DNA of 64,000 nucleotides from SPGG2 sp964194625 (GTDB lineage: Bacteria > Pseudomonadota > Gammaproteobacteria > Acidiferrobacterales > SPGG2), in contig CAXMNC010000237.1 of the NCBI GenBank assembly GCA_964194625.1, positions 129,861-193,860 on the forward strand, in the 5' to 3' direction. Below are positions 9,155 to 18,198 of this stretch, one piece after another (positions within the stretch are counted from its first letter, which is position 1; the number at the start of each line of letters is the position of its first letter). The notes beneath the pieces are model-generated. The model had not been told where the DNA came from and made no database searches. It saw only the letters and a list, made by a program, of their open reading frames with translations. The translations under genes were made by a program, and so were the position numbers.

Positions 9155-10369
9155 TCAATGCCGTTGCTTTTGCGCCGCCAAGCGCATACGCAATGCGTTA
9201 AGCTTGATAAAACCATCCGCGTCACGCTGATCATAGGCCCCAGCATCTTCCTCAAAGGTAACAACGTCGGCATCGAATAAGCTGTCCTTTTCTGAACGCC
9301 TGCCAACGACCATTGTGTTCCCCTTGTAGAGCTTTAGGCGTACATGGCCATTGACGTACTCTTGGGACGCATCAATTGCTGACTGCAATATTTTGCGTTC
9401 GGGACTCCACCAGTAGCCATTGTAAATAATGCTGGCATAACGCGGCATTAATTCATCCTTTAGGTGCATCACTTCCCGATCAAGCGTGATCGATTCAATC
9501 GCTCGATGAGCCTTAAGCAGGATGGTGCCACCGGGCGTCTCGTAACAACCGCGTGACTTCATACCGACATAGCGATTCTCGACGATATCGATACGCCCGA
9601 TCCCATTTCGTCCCGCCAAGTCATTGAGTGTGGTTAGTAACGAGGCCGGCGTCATCGATTCTCCATTGAGCGCTACCGCATTACCGCGTTCGAATGTTAG
9701 CTCAACGCACGTTGTTTGGTCGGGCGCAGTTTCTGGTGACACGGTTCGGGACCACATGCTATCGTCGGGTTCAATCCACGGGTCCTCAAGCACGCCACCT
9801 TCATACGAGATGTGTAACAGGGTGGCATCCATGGAGTAAGGTGATTCGTTGCCCCGCTTTTTTTCGACCGGGATACCGTGCTCTTGCGCATAGGCAAGCA
9901 GCTTCTCGCGTGATGTCAGATCCCATTCTCGCCAAGGTGCGATCACGTGTATATCGGGTTTCAGCGCATAAGCCCCAAGCTCAAAGCGCACTTGATCGTT
10001 ACCCTTGCCGGTTGCGCCGTGGGCGATTGCATCAGCGCCTGTTTCGGTTGCAATTTCTATCAGACGCTTGGCGATCAACGGCCTCGCAATTGCCGTCCCC
10101 AGTAAGTACTCACCCTCATAGAGGGTATTGGCGCGGAACATGGGAAACACAAAATCACGTACAAATTCTTCCTTGAGGTCCTCGATATAGACTTCTTTTG
10201 CCCCGAAACGATGGGCCTTTTCTCGCGCGACCTCGATCTCCTCACCTTGTCCGATATCAGCGGTGAACGTGACTACCTCACAGCCGTAGGCATCCTGCAG
10301 CCATTTCAGTATGACTGACGTGTCGAGACCACCAGAGTACGCAAGAACGACTTTTTTGATCGCAGCCAT
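9155..10369 (-). CDS. argG: Argininosuccinate synthase
   Basis: Condenses citrulline and aspartate with ATP to argininosuccinate, the seventh step of arginine synthesis. The N-terminal ATP pyrophosphatase P-loop AYSGGLDTS lies near residues 9-17. Other landmarks are AHGATGKGNDQVRFE and GRIDIVENRYVGMKSRG. I take the ATG at 10369 (404 aa); a TTG nine bases upstream is in frame. Within the window argD and argF follow in the opposite direction, separated by a PuuD-like gene, so the arginine genes cluster but are not one operon. Confidence 0.97.
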   Translation of the reverse strand: MAAIKKVVLAYSGGLDTSVILKWLQDAYGCEVVTFTADIGQGEEIEVAREKAHRFGAKEVYIEDLKEEFVRDFVFPMFRANTLYEGEYLLGTAIARPLIAKRLIEIATETGADAIAHGATGKGNDQVRFELGAYALKPDIHVIAPWREWDLTSREKLLAYAQEHGIPVEKKRGNESPYSMDATLLHISYEGGVLEDPWIEPDDSMWSRTVSPETAPDQTTCVELTFERGNAVALNGESMTPASLLTTLNDLAGRNGIGRIDIVENRYVGMKSRGCYETPGGTILLKAHRAIESITLDREVMHLKDELMPRYASIIYNGYWWSPERKILQSAIDASQEYVNGHVRLKLYKGNTMVVGRRSEKDSLFDADVVTFEEDAGAYDQRDADGFIKLNALRMRLAAQKQRH

Positions 10370-10548
10370 GTTGACCAAGTTTCACATGTAGGTGATGGGA
10401 ACGTGGAAACGATTATAGATGGGTATTCGAATCTTGTAACTTGCAAACCCACCAGGAGCGCCAGGTTCGCTTGAAATCGAGCCAGAACTGCCTTAGGCTA
10501 GATCCCTAACAATTCCACTCAACGATCCGTTCCGAGAGGAAAACAACC

Positions 10549-11175
10549 ATGAAAAACCCGCTGGACTCCATTTGGGGTACGATCATTGCCGGTTTGGTCC
10601 TAATCGTCATCTTGTACTTTTTTGCAAGTGGATTTCTAAGAATGCCAGCAGAAACAGAATTTAGTCCGCGGGCGCTGGAACTAGCGCTCGACCGATGGCT
10701 GCACATTCTGGCAGGCATTACGTGGATCGGCTTGCTGTATTACTTTAACTTTGTACAAGTGCCGGGCCTAGGCCAAGCGAAAGCTGATGGTACGGCGGCT
10801 GGTATCACCAAACACATCGCGCCACGCGCATTGCTGTGGTTCCGCTGGGCGGCGGCCGCCACTTGGATTACTGGGGCGTATTACTTGATCCGCTTTCCGG
10901 GCCATAGTTTTATGGACGCCTTTACCTTGCAAGGCGGATCGGCCTATATCGGCATTGGTGCGTGGCTTGGCACCATCATGCTGTTCAACGTATGGGTACT
11001 GATCTGGCCTAACCAGAAAAAGGTCCTCGGTTTTGTCACCGCCAGTGATGAAGAAAAGGCTAAAGCGGCGCGCGTTGCGTTACTGGCTTCGCGTTCCAAT
11101 ACCATGCTTTCGATCCCAATGCTGTTTTTCATGATTGCCGGGGCTCACGCACATGGGGCAGGTGTCTTCGGATAA
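10549..11175 (+). CDS. PuuD/urate-oxidase N-terminal-like integral membrane protein
   Basis: A 208-residue membrane protein with about five hydrophobic segments (about residues 10-30, 48-65, 92-110, 132-150, 180-198). WLHILAGITWIGLLYYFNF matches the haem-binding-type N-terminal membrane domain of bacterial urate hydroxylase PuuD (DUF989). The C-terminal cytochrome c domain of full PuuD is missing, and no purine catabolism genes are near. GAGAGGAAAA precedes the ATG. I infer a redox-type membrane protein; a role in urate oxidation is not supported by the surroundings. A rho-independent terminator lies just after it. Confidence 0.75.
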   Translation: MKNPLDSIWGTIIAGLVLIVILYFFASGFLRMPAETEFSPRALELALDRWLHILAGITWIGLLYYFNFVQVPGLGQAKADGTAAGITKHIAPRALLWFRWAAAATWITGAYYLIRFPGHSFMDAFTLQGGSAYIGIGAWLGTIMLFNVWVLIWPNQKKVLGFVTASDEEKAKAARVALLASRSNTMLSIPMLFFMIAGAHAHGAGVFG

Positions 11176-11198
11176 CGACGACCGACCCTAAAGTTGTC

Positions 11199-11225
11199 AG
11201 CCCGGTCTATGAGCGGGCTTTCTGT
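11199..11225 (+). terminator. Rho-independent terminator after the PuuD-like gene
   Basis: A 6-bp stem AGCCCG/CGGGCT with a 9-base loop is followed by TTTCTGTTT, 23 bases after the stop codon of the PuuD-like gene. Confidence 0.65.
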
Positions 11226-11281
11226 TTGGACATCTGTATGTTTAGGATTTAGAATTTCTGCTGATCTTTGCGATCAACGAT

Positions 11282-11312
11282 AGCGCCCTGCCTGCAGGGC
11301 GCTTTCGATTTC
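11282..11312 (+). promoter_or_regulatory. Strong hairpin abutting the argD start codon
   Basis: A perfect 9-bp stem AGCGCCCTG/CAGGGCGCT with loop CCTG is followed by TTTCGATTTCTT and then directly by the argD ATG at 11315. The hairpin occupies the place where a Shine-Dalgarno would be expected, and none is visible. It could terminate or attenuate transcription into argD, or control its translation. This is inferred from position and structure only. Confidence 0.5.
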
Positions 11313-11314
11313 TT

Positions 11315-12496
11315 ATGACACACGAACCGCTCATGCAAACCTACGCTCGGTCCCCGGTGTCCTTTGTGCGCGGCCAGGGCGCACGACTATGGGACAGTGA
11401 CGATAGAGAGTACCTCGACGCGATTTCTGGCATCGCCGTGTGCGCGCTCGGACACTGTCATCCGGCCGTAACTAGAGCCCTGTGCGAACAGGCCAGCAAG
11501 CTTGTCCATACTTCCAACCTGTTCGGAATCACACTACAACAACAACTCGCCGAGCGTTTGTGTCAGCTCTCCCACATGAAGAGCGCGTTTTTCTGTAACT
11601 CCGGGGCTGAAGCCGTCGAAGCGGCTATAAAGCTTGCCCGTCTTTATGGTCACCGCCGCAAGATTCGCAATCCTTCGATTATCGTCGTAGAAGACAGTTT
11701 TCATGGCCGCACAATGGCGACGCTATCGGCGACTGGCAATCGCAAGGTTCACGCTGGATTTGAACCGCTAGTACAAGGCTTTCGTCGCGTCCCGTATGAC
11801 GATCTCCAGGCAGTACGGCAGGTTGCACAGCATGCCAACGATGTCGTGGCGGTGCTGGTTGAACCTATCCTCGGCGAAGGGGGAATCGTAATTCCCCAGC
11901 CCGATTATCTAAACGGCCTACGTGCTCTGTGCGATGAACACCATTGGTTGCTTTTGCTCGACGAGGTACAAACGGGGTTGTGTCGAACCGGCAAGTGGTT
12001 TGCACATCAACACAACGGCATTCATCCCGATGTGATGAGTCTCGCCAAACCGCTTGGCAATGGCCTACCCATTGGTGCTTGCCTCGCACGTGGTGACGCG
12101 GCAGAAGTCTTCCAACCGGGCAATCATGGCTCTACGTTCGGTGGTAATCCACTGGCCTGTCGGGTTGCCTTGGCGGTCCTCGAGGTAATGGAGAGCGAAG
12201 GGCTTGCCGATCGTGCTGCAAATCTGGGCCAGCGAATGCTAAGTTCCTTAAGCGAAGCTTTGAACAACGTAGCCGGCGTCAGAGAGGTACGCGGCCAAGG
12301 CCTCATGTTGGCAGTCGAACTTGATAGGCCCTGCGGTAAACTCGTGACTGCTGCGCTTGAACGCGGCTTGCTGATTAACGTGACCGTAGAGAACGTGGTT
12401 CGCCTGTTACCACCCCTGATTATCACAGAAGAACAGGCTGATCAGATCTCCCGTACTGTTTCCGAACTCGTTAAGGAGTTCTTGGGGTCGGCGTGA
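11315..12496 (+). CDS. argD: Acetylornithine/succinyldiaminopimelate aminotransferase
   Basis: PLP-dependent class III aminotransferase that converts N-acetylglutamate semialdehyde to N-acetylornithine, and may also serve lysine synthesis. The PLP lysine is K245 in MSLAKPLGNGLPIGA. FFCNSGAEAVEAAIKLAR and LLLDEVQTGLCRTGKWF are typical cofactor-site motifs. Length 393 aa is normal. The first ATG (11315) gives MTHEPLMQTYARSPVSF, which aligns with ArgD N-termini; a second ATG at 11333 is possible. The GTG of argF overlaps its stop, so argD and argF are coupled. Confidence 0.95.
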   Translation: MTHEPLMQTYARSPVSFVRGQGARLWDSDDREYLDAISGIAVCALGHCHPAVTRALCEQASKLVHTSNLFGITLQQQLAERLCQLSHMKSAFFCNSGAEAVEAAIKLARLYGHRRKIRNPSIIVVEDSFHGRTMATLSATGNRKVHAGFEPLVQGFRRVPYDDLQAVRQVAQHANDVVAVLVEPILGEGGIVIPQPDYLNGLRALCDEHHWLLLLDEVQTGLCRTGKWFAHQHNGIHPDVMSLAKPLGNGLPIGACLARGDAAEVFQPGNHGSTFGGNPLACRVALAVLEVMESEGLADRAANLGQRMLSSLSEALNNVAGVREVRGQGLMLAVELDRPCGKLVTAALERGLLINVTVENVVRLLPPLIITEEQADQISRTVSELVKEFLGSA

Positions 12497-13404
12497 CGCT
12501 GCGACATTTTCTTAGCCTAAGGGACTTAAGCGGCGACGAGATCAGGCGCTTGGTGAAGCGCGCATGTGAGCTTAAAGAATACGTAAAACGTGGTGAACGT
12601 TACGAACCATTGCGCGGCAGAACCCTCGCTCTTATCTTCGAAATGTCGTCAACGCGCACGCGAGTCTCATTTGAAACCGGCATGAATCAACTAGGTGGCG
12701 GTAGTTTATTCTTATCGCCACGGGACTCGCACCTCGGCCGCGGAGAACCGATAGAAGATACGGCACGCGTATTGTCGCGCATGGTCGACGCAATCGCCAT
12801 TCGTACCCATGCTCATACCAAACTTGAGACCTTCGCCACCCATTCGAATGTGCCAGTAATCAATGCGCTCACCGATAAGTGCCACCCTTGCCAACTCTTG
12901 GCCGATGTTCAGACCTACATCGAAAGACGTGGCGACATCAAAGGCAGTACGGTCGCTTGGATCGGTGATGGCAACAACGTGTGCCATTCTTGGATGAATG
13001 CGGCCGCCTTGCTTGACTTTCAGCTACATATCGCCGCACCCGCAGGCTATGAGCCCGATAGTGCCGTTCTCGATGCATGCCGTGGTCATGTCACTCTCAG
13101 CCAAGACCCGAATCGTGCGGCACACCACGCGGACATCGTGGTGACTGACGCCTGGGCAGGCATGGGTTACGAAAAAGAAAAGGCCAAACGCGAGCGGGAT
13201 TTTGCGGGCTTCACAGTCGATGAAAACATCATGTCGTTAGCCAAACCGGATGCGATGTTTATGCATTGTCTGCCGGCCTATCGTGGTCATGAGGTAGCGG
13301 CCGAAGTAATCGACGGGCCTCAGAGCGTCGTCTGGGATGAGGCCGAAAACCGTTTACATTCGCAAAAAGCACTACTTGAACTGCTTCTTGCAGTTCGCTC
13401 TTAG
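12493..13404 (+). CDS. argF: Ornithine carbamoyltransferase
   Basis: Transfers the carbamoyl group from carbamoyl phosphate to ornithine to make citrulline. The carbamoyl phosphate loop STRTR is at residues 53-57, HPCQ at 131-134, and the ornithine-side HCLP motif at 258-261. Length 303 aa is standard for the anabolic enzyme. It starts with GTG inside the argD stop codon (GTGA overlap). A 7-bp inverted repeat at its very end (13378-13396) is coding and has no T-run. Confidence 0.97.
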   Translation: MTLRHFLSLRDLSGDEIRRLVKRACELKEYVKRGERYEPLRGRTLALIFEMSSTRTRVSFETGMNQLGGGSLFLSPRDSHLGRGEPIEDTARVLSRMVDAIAIRTHAHTKLETFATHSNVPVINALTDKCHPCQLLADVQTYIERRGDIKGSTVAWIGDGNNVCHSWMNAAALLDFQLHIAAPAGYEPDSAVLDACRGHVTLSQDPNRAAHHADIVVTDAWAGMGYEKEKAKRERDFAGFTVDENIMSLAKPDAMFMHCLPAYRGHEVAAEVIDGPQSVVWDEAENRLHSQKALLELLLAVRS

Positions 13405-13497
13405 GTGCGCCGCCGCCTTGCAGCCCCTTAGCCCGGCCGCGGCAGATCGTGGAAATGAGATTTGCTATTATCGGCGCTGATCTCCCAGCAGGAAGAT

Positions 13498-14556
13498 ATG
13501 TTGACCGAACTGCTCACCCTGGTTGATGTCGATTGTCGCTACGATGGCCATCCCGCTGTATGCGGCCTGACGATGCACGTGGCAGAGGGCAATCTTGTAT
13601 CGTTGTTGGGTCCAAGCGGCTGTGGCAAGACTACGGTGTTGCGTGCGATCGCCGGGTTTCATCCACTTGCGACCGGCAAGATCTTAATCGGCGGGCGCGA
13701 GGTATCTCGACCCGGGTTCGCGTTGCCGCCGGAAAAGCGTCGTCTCGGTATGGTATTTCAAGACTACGCCCTGTTCCCCCACCTCGACGTCGCCCACAAC
13801 GTAGGTTTTGGCCTACGTCGGACCGGGAACAGCGAAAAACGGACTGCGATCATGGATCTTTTGGACCGGGTTGGGCTCGGGGGCATGGAAAAACGCTACC
13901 CACATGAACTGTCGGGTGGACAGCAACAACGGGTTGCGCTTGCACGTGCGCTGGCACCGAAGCCCGATCTAATCCTCATGGACGAACCCTTTTCCAACTT
14001 GGATATCGAGCTGCGTGAACGCCTCAGCGCAGAGGTACGTGACGTTTTGAAACAACAAGGGACTACCGCGGTGCTAGTCACTCATGATCAAAACGAGGCA
14101 TTCGCGCTAGCCGATAAGGTCGGCGTGATGCACGAGGGGCGAATCTTGCAATGGGATACGCCCTACAACCTCTATCACGAACCCGCATGTCGATTCGTCG
14201 CTGATTTCATCGGCCAAGGGGTGTTCCTCCCCGGCACGCTAATTGCCCCCGACACCGTACAAACAGAAATCGGTATCTGTCAGGGGAATCGCGCCTACCC
14301 CTGGGGCGCCGACGCGCCTGTCGAGGTTTTGTTTCGCCCCGACGATATCGTACCCGACCCCGATAGCCCGCTTAGAGCGAAGGTAACCCAAAAAGCGTTC
14401 AAGGGTGCCGAGATTTTATACACCTTACTATTGCCGACCGGGGGCCGAGTTTTGTCACTGTTTCCGAGCCATGCCGATGCCCCAATGGGTGCGAAACTAG
14501 GCATTCGCGTGCAGGCGGATCACCTGGTGGTGTTTCCACGTACGGCAAGTTCCTAA
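13498..14556 (+). CDS. Fe(3+)-type ABC transporter ATP-binding protein (FbpC/AfuC-like)
   Basis: ATPase subunit of a binding-protein-dependent importer, cytoplasmic face. Walker A is GPSGCGKTT, the signature is LSGGQQQR, and Walker B is LILMDEPF, followed by the H-loop LVTHDQ. A C-terminal TOBE-type region from about residue 250 (FRPDDIV) fits the ferric-iron FbpC group. The ATG at 13498 is chosen because AGGAAG stands 2-7 bases before it; longer in-frame starts lack this. No permease or binding protein gene is adjacent, so its partners are elsewhere or lost. Substrate is therefore uncertain. Confidence 0.85.
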   Translation: MLTELLTLVDVDCRYDGHPAVCGLTMHVAEGNLVSLLGPSGCGKTTVLRAIAGFHPLATGKILIGGREVSRPGFALPPEKRRLGMVFQDYALFPHLDVAHNVGFGLRRTGNSEKRTAIMDLLDRVGLGGMEKRYPHELSGGQQQRVALARALAPKPDLILMDEPFSNLDIELRERLSAEVRDVLKQQGTTAVLVTHDQNEAFALADKVGVMHEGRILQWDTPYNLYHEPACRFVADFIGQGVFLPGTLIAPDTVQTEIGICQGNRAYPWGADAPVEVLFRPDDIVPDPDSPLRAKVTQKAFKGAEILYTLLLPTGGRVLSLFPSHADAPMGAKLGIRVQADHLVVFPRTASS

Positions 14557-14667
14557 CCAACCGGTAATGACCGCTCGTCCATCACCAGTTCATGCAGTGC
14601 GCGTAGGCTTAGTACACGGAACGTCGATTTTGGCCTAAACTACGCTTATCGTTAGGATCTCCTAGTT

Positions 14668-16812
14668 TTGGACAAAAAAATACTACGGCTACTGATTATC
14701 GATGACTCAGCGGATGACGCTGACATCCCGGTGAGTGTGTTGCGCAAGAATGGCTACATGCTTAAATCGCGACGCGTACAGGATTTGGCCGGCATGCAGT
14801 CAGCGCTAAACAAGTCGAAATGGGATCTGGTCGTATCTGAGTATCGCCTACCGCATTTGGGCGCAATGCTGGCGCTCGACACGGTTAAACATGTCAGCCC
14901 TGATCTCCCCTTCTTCGTTCTCACAAAAAAAATCAACGATGCCGATCTCATTGAAGTTATGCGTGCAGGCGCACGTGATGTAATTCTAAAGAGTGAACCT
15001 GCGCGAATCGTCCCTGCTATAGAGCGGGAGTTGGCAGTTGTTGAGGAGTGGGGCAACTACAAGAAAACCAGCGCCCTGCTCCAAGAAATCGAGAACAAAC
15101 ATCAAGCCATGATCGATGGGTCGATGGAGGCGATTTGCTATAGCCATGATGGCATGCACGTCGATGCGAATAGGGCCTTCCTAGATTTGTTTGGGTACGG
15201 CGGGCTGGAGGAACTGGAAGGGGTGCCGGTATTGGATCTTATCGACAAGAGCGACCATGGTAGATTCAAACGTCATTTGCGAAAAGCAGACAAGAACAAC
15301 AAAAAATCAGCAGAACCCCAGGAGTTTCAAGCAAGAAAGAAAGATGGTTCTAAGGTAAAAATCTATGTCAGCGTATCGGTAATAAATATCGGCGGTGAAG
15401 ATTGTACACAGATCGTCGTCGACGACGCCAGCAAACATAGTGGTAGTGGCAACGATTCTGGAGAAACCGGCCTGCGCGATCCGCTCACGGGCGTCTATAA
15501 ACGAGATTACTTCCTGCAGGCACTTGCGAAAGCGGCCGGTCAAGTCAAAGGTGGTGGAAAAGCGAGCGCACTACTGTATGTAGAGCTAGATGGACTCAAG
15601 GCCATTAACGAGCGATTTGGCAAAGCGGCCGGTGACAGACTATTGCGCCAAGTCGCCGACTACTTTGGCGACACACTCGACAATGCCGTGTTATCGCGCT
15701 TCGGCGGTGATGAGTTCGCGGTTTTGTTACACGACAACAATCAGAAGAACGCAGAGGCAGTGGCCGAGAAGCTGAGGCAGTGCGTCAAAGACGCCTCGCG
15801 GGCCGCGATAGGTCAGGCCGAAGCAGCAGAGTGCACGCTCGGTCTGATTATGATCGACAGAACGGCGGCCAGCGTGGAAAAGATCCTGTCGCTGGCGTAC
15901 GGCGCGTGTGAGCAAGCCAAGAAACAGGCCCGCAACCCAGCTGCAACGCGTGCACCTGAGGAAGAGACGAGGACACCACAAGTCGAATCGGGGTCTCGCA
16001 ACCTTAATATGTGGCGGCCGCGCATCCAAAAGGCCCTAGACTACGGCGCTTTCCAGTTAGTGTATCAACCAGTTATCAATCTCATCGGTGATCCGTCGGA
16101 GTACTTCGAAGTCCTAATACGTTTGCCCGGTGATGACGATGAACTCATTTCTGCTGGAGAATTCATGCCTGCAGCCGAGCAGTCCGGCCAAATCCACGCA
16201 ATTGACCAATGGGTAATCAAGCACGCGCTGACTGGTCTCGCCGATCTACACAAACGCGGCCAGAAAGCTTCTTTTTTTGTTAATCTGTCGCAACATGCGC
16301 CGCAGAACAAAGAACTCGTTCCACTGATTCGTCAATCACTCAGAGAAAACGGCGTAACCGGCGAATACTTGATACTTGAAATCGATGAATCCACGATCGG
16401 AAATGACTCGCAGGCGGCCGAGGAATTTATGCGTGATGTAACAAAGATGGGTTGTCGCATTTCACTCGACAATTTTGGCGCGCGCCTGGCTTCTTTAGGC
16501 CATTTGCGAAATCTGCCTATCGAGTTTCTGAAAATCGATGCCGCAGTAATAAGTGACGTCGCAACCGATAATATAAAACAGATGGTTCTAAAGACGATCG
16601 TGCAAATCGCAAAGCTTCTGAACAAGAAGACAATCGGTAAGTGTGTCGAGGATGAAGACACCCTTTCACTGCTGTACAGTTACGAGTTTGATTACCTCCA
16701 GGGAAATTACTTTCAGTACGCCAATGCCCAGCCGGAGTTCGCGTTCGCCGGCGAAACAACGCTGTCGTCTGATACAGACACACCGGGCAGTTCATGGCCA
16801 CCAACTTCATAG
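14668..16812 (+). CDS. FimX-like REC-PAS-GGDEF-EAL c-di-GMP effector
   Basis: A 714-residue multidomain protein. A receiver domain (about 5-125) lacks the phospho-acceptor Asp: the site reads VVSEYRLP with Glu. A PAS domain (about 150-255) follows, then GGDEF (about 270-425) with an intact SRFGGDEF motif. The EAL domain (about 450-700) is degenerate: EAL is EVL, DDFG is DNFG, and AEGVE is GKCVE. This order and decay match FimX, which binds c-di-GMP through EAL and controls type IV pilus assembly. It starts with TTG after AGGA. A PilT/PilU gene lies far away at 46-47 kb. Confidence 0.85.
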   Translation: MDKKILRLLIIDDSADDADIPVSVLRKNGYMLKSRRVQDLAGMQSALNKSKWDLVVSEYRLPHLGAMLALDTVKHVSPDLPFFVLTKKINDADLIEVMRAGARDVILKSEPARIVPAIERELAVVEEWGNYKKTSALLQEIENKHQAMIDGSMEAICYSHDGMHVDANRAFLDLFGYGGLEELEGVPVLDLIDKSDHGRFKRHLRKADKNNKKSAEPQEFQARKKDGSKVKIYVSVSVINIGGEDCTQIVVDDASKHSGSGNDSGETGLRDPLTGVYKRDYFLQALAKAAGQVKGGGKASALLYVELDGLKAINERFGKAAGDRLLRQVADYFGDTLDNAVLSRFGGDEFAVLLHDNNQKNAEAVAEKLRQCVKDASRAAIGQAEAAECTLGLIMIDRTAASVEKILSLAYGACEQAKKQARNPAATRAPEEETRTPQVESGSRNLNMWRPRIQKALDYGAFQLVYQPVINLIGDPSEYFEVLIRLPGDDDELISAGEFMPAAEQSGQIHAIDQWVIKHALTGLADLHKRGQKASFFVNLSQHAPQNKELVPLIRQSLRENGVTGEYLILEIDESTIGNDSQAAEEFMRDVTKMGCRISLDNFGARLASLGHLRNLPIEFLKIDAAVISDVATDNIKQMVLKTIVQIAKLLNKKTIGKCVEDEDTLSLLYSYEFDYLQGNYFQYANAQPEFAFAGETTLSSDTDTPGSSWPPTS

Positions 16813-16941
16813 TGGAGTTCTGCGAAGACCGTCACCAGTACAGATTCTCGTGAACATAACGGGAACCAAGCACACCAACAACTGTCCCTCAATGGAACAG
16901 GGCTCTCGTTCCGACGCCTGTATTCTTCGAAGAAAGCGGTA

Positions 16942-17235
16942 ATGAATACGACCAAAAAATTGTCTGGACTCGCTCTTGCCACCGCCGCCGCCGGCCTTTT
17001 CGCCATGGCAACGCCGATAGCTGTCGCCGTAGAAAGTGAGGCCAAAGTAGAATGCTACGGCGTAAATAGCTGCAAGGGTAAAGGGTCATGCGCCAGTGCG
17101 AACAATGCTTGTAAGGCACAGAATGCGTGTAAAGGGGAGGGTTGGGTAGCCCTCAGCAAAGAGGGCTGCGAGGCGCTGGGCGGCAAGGTCGGTAAACCTT
17201 ACGACCCGACAGCGTATCCAGAAAAGTATTCCTAG
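16942..17235 (+). CDS. bufA: BufA-type bufferin precursor (DUF2282 family, Cys-rich periplasmic RiPP)
   Basis: A 97-residue secreted precursor. A signal peptide of about 29 residues (TKKLSGLALATAAAGLFAMA core, ending AVA) precedes a mature part with six cysteines in CYG, NSCKG, GSCAS, NACKA, NACKG and EGCEAL contexts. This pattern matches DUF2282/BufA2-type peptides. In known systems a MNIO enzyme converts conserved cysteines to thiooxazoles and the product buffers copper in the periplasm. The BufB gene starts one base after its stop. No second small precursor is seen. The metal handled here is inferred from family knowledge. Confidence 0.82.
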   Translation: MNTTKKLSGLALATAAAGLFAMATPIAVAVESEAKVECYGVNSCKGKGSCASANNACKAQNACKGEGWVALSKEGCEALGGKVGKPYDPTAYPEKYS

Positions 17236-17236
17236 C

Positions 17237-18106
17237 TTGCAACCATCATCCGCCGGAGTGGCCGCTCCCTTATATCACAACCGGTCCTATCTCGGCTTCG
17301 GTCTTGGCCTTCGCACCACTCACTACGAAGCTGTGCTGTCGGATCGACCGCCGGTCGACTGGCTAGAGGTCTTGTCAGAGAACTATATGGTCCCTGGCGG
17401 GAAGCCCCTCTACTACCTCGACCGTGTTCGCGAACACTACCCAATGGTGATGCATGGCGTGTCGTTGTCGATCGGCAGCACGGATCCGTTGGACTGGAAC
17501 TACCTCAAGCAATTGAAGGCCTTGGCGGAACGCGTCGAGCCCGAATGGGTCTCTGATCATTTATGTTGGACCGGTGTCGACGGCAAGAACATGCACGACC
17601 TATTGCCGCTGCCCTATACCGAGGAATCGATCGATCACGTTGCCGCGCGCATTGGCCAGGTTCAGGATTATCTCGGCTACCAGATTCTTATGGAAAATGT
17701 ATCGTGTTATGTGGCCTACAAGCAATCGATGATGAGCGAGTGGGATTTTCTTAGCACGGTGGCAGAGCGTGCTGATTGTCTCATTTTGCTTGATATCAAC
17801 AACGTATATGTTAGTGCCTTCAATCATCACTTCGATCCGCGACACTATATCGACGCCATACCAATAGAACGTGTACAGCAGTTTCATATCGCCGGCCACA
17901 ACAACTGTGGAGATTACATCGTCGATACGCACGATCGAGCGATAATCGATGCAGTATGGGACCTCTACGCCTATGCGGTGCGTCGATTTGGGCGCGTATC
18001 GACCATGATCGAACGCGATGAGTCGATTCCCCGACTTGAAGAACTACTTATCGAGGTAGAAACATCGCGACGCATCGCAGAGGCAATCTATCGCAACGGA
18101 GTTTAA
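17237..18106 (+). CDS. bufB: BufB-type multinuclear non-haem iron oxidase (DUF692/MNIO)
   Basis: TIM-barrel iron enzyme of the DUF692 (MNIO) family, 289 aa, that modifies precursor cysteines. Conserved blocks are GLGLRTTHYEAVL, DWLEVLSENYM, MHGVSLSIG, WVSDHLCW, LMENVSCY, LLDINNVYVSAFNH, HIAGH and MIERDES, which supply the His/Asp/Glu metal ligands. It begins with TTG one base after bufA, or with GTG at 17258; neither has a clear ribosome binding site, suggesting coupling to bufA. The usual third gene, BufC (DUF2063), that helps present the precursor is absent; an ATM1-type exporter follows instead. Confidence 0.88.
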   Translation: MQPSSAGVAAPLYHNRSYLGFGLGLRTTHYEAVLSDRPPVDWLEVLSENYMVPGGKPLYYLDRVREHYPMVMHGVSLSIGSTDPLDWNYLKQLKALAERVEPEWVSDHLCWTGVDGKNMHDLLPLPYTEESIDHVAARIGQVQDYLGYQILMENVSCYVAYKQSMMSEWDFLSTVAERADCLILLDINNVYVSAFNHHFDPRHYIDAIPIERVQQFHIAGHNNCGDYIVDTHDRAIIDAVWDLYAYAVRRFGRVSTMIERDESIPRLEELLIEVETSRRIAEAIYRNGV

Positions 18107-18198
18107 CGCCGATCGTACTAGAACAAGTGGTTATCTTCGAGATCGAAGACAACGTCAGGTAGAATTAACTGTTTCAGGTCCATAGTAAGGACGTTATT

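Noticed and set aside
13378..13396. Inverted repeat GAACTGC/GCAGTTC at the end of argF as terminator
   Set aside because: It is fully inside the coding sequence and has no T-run.
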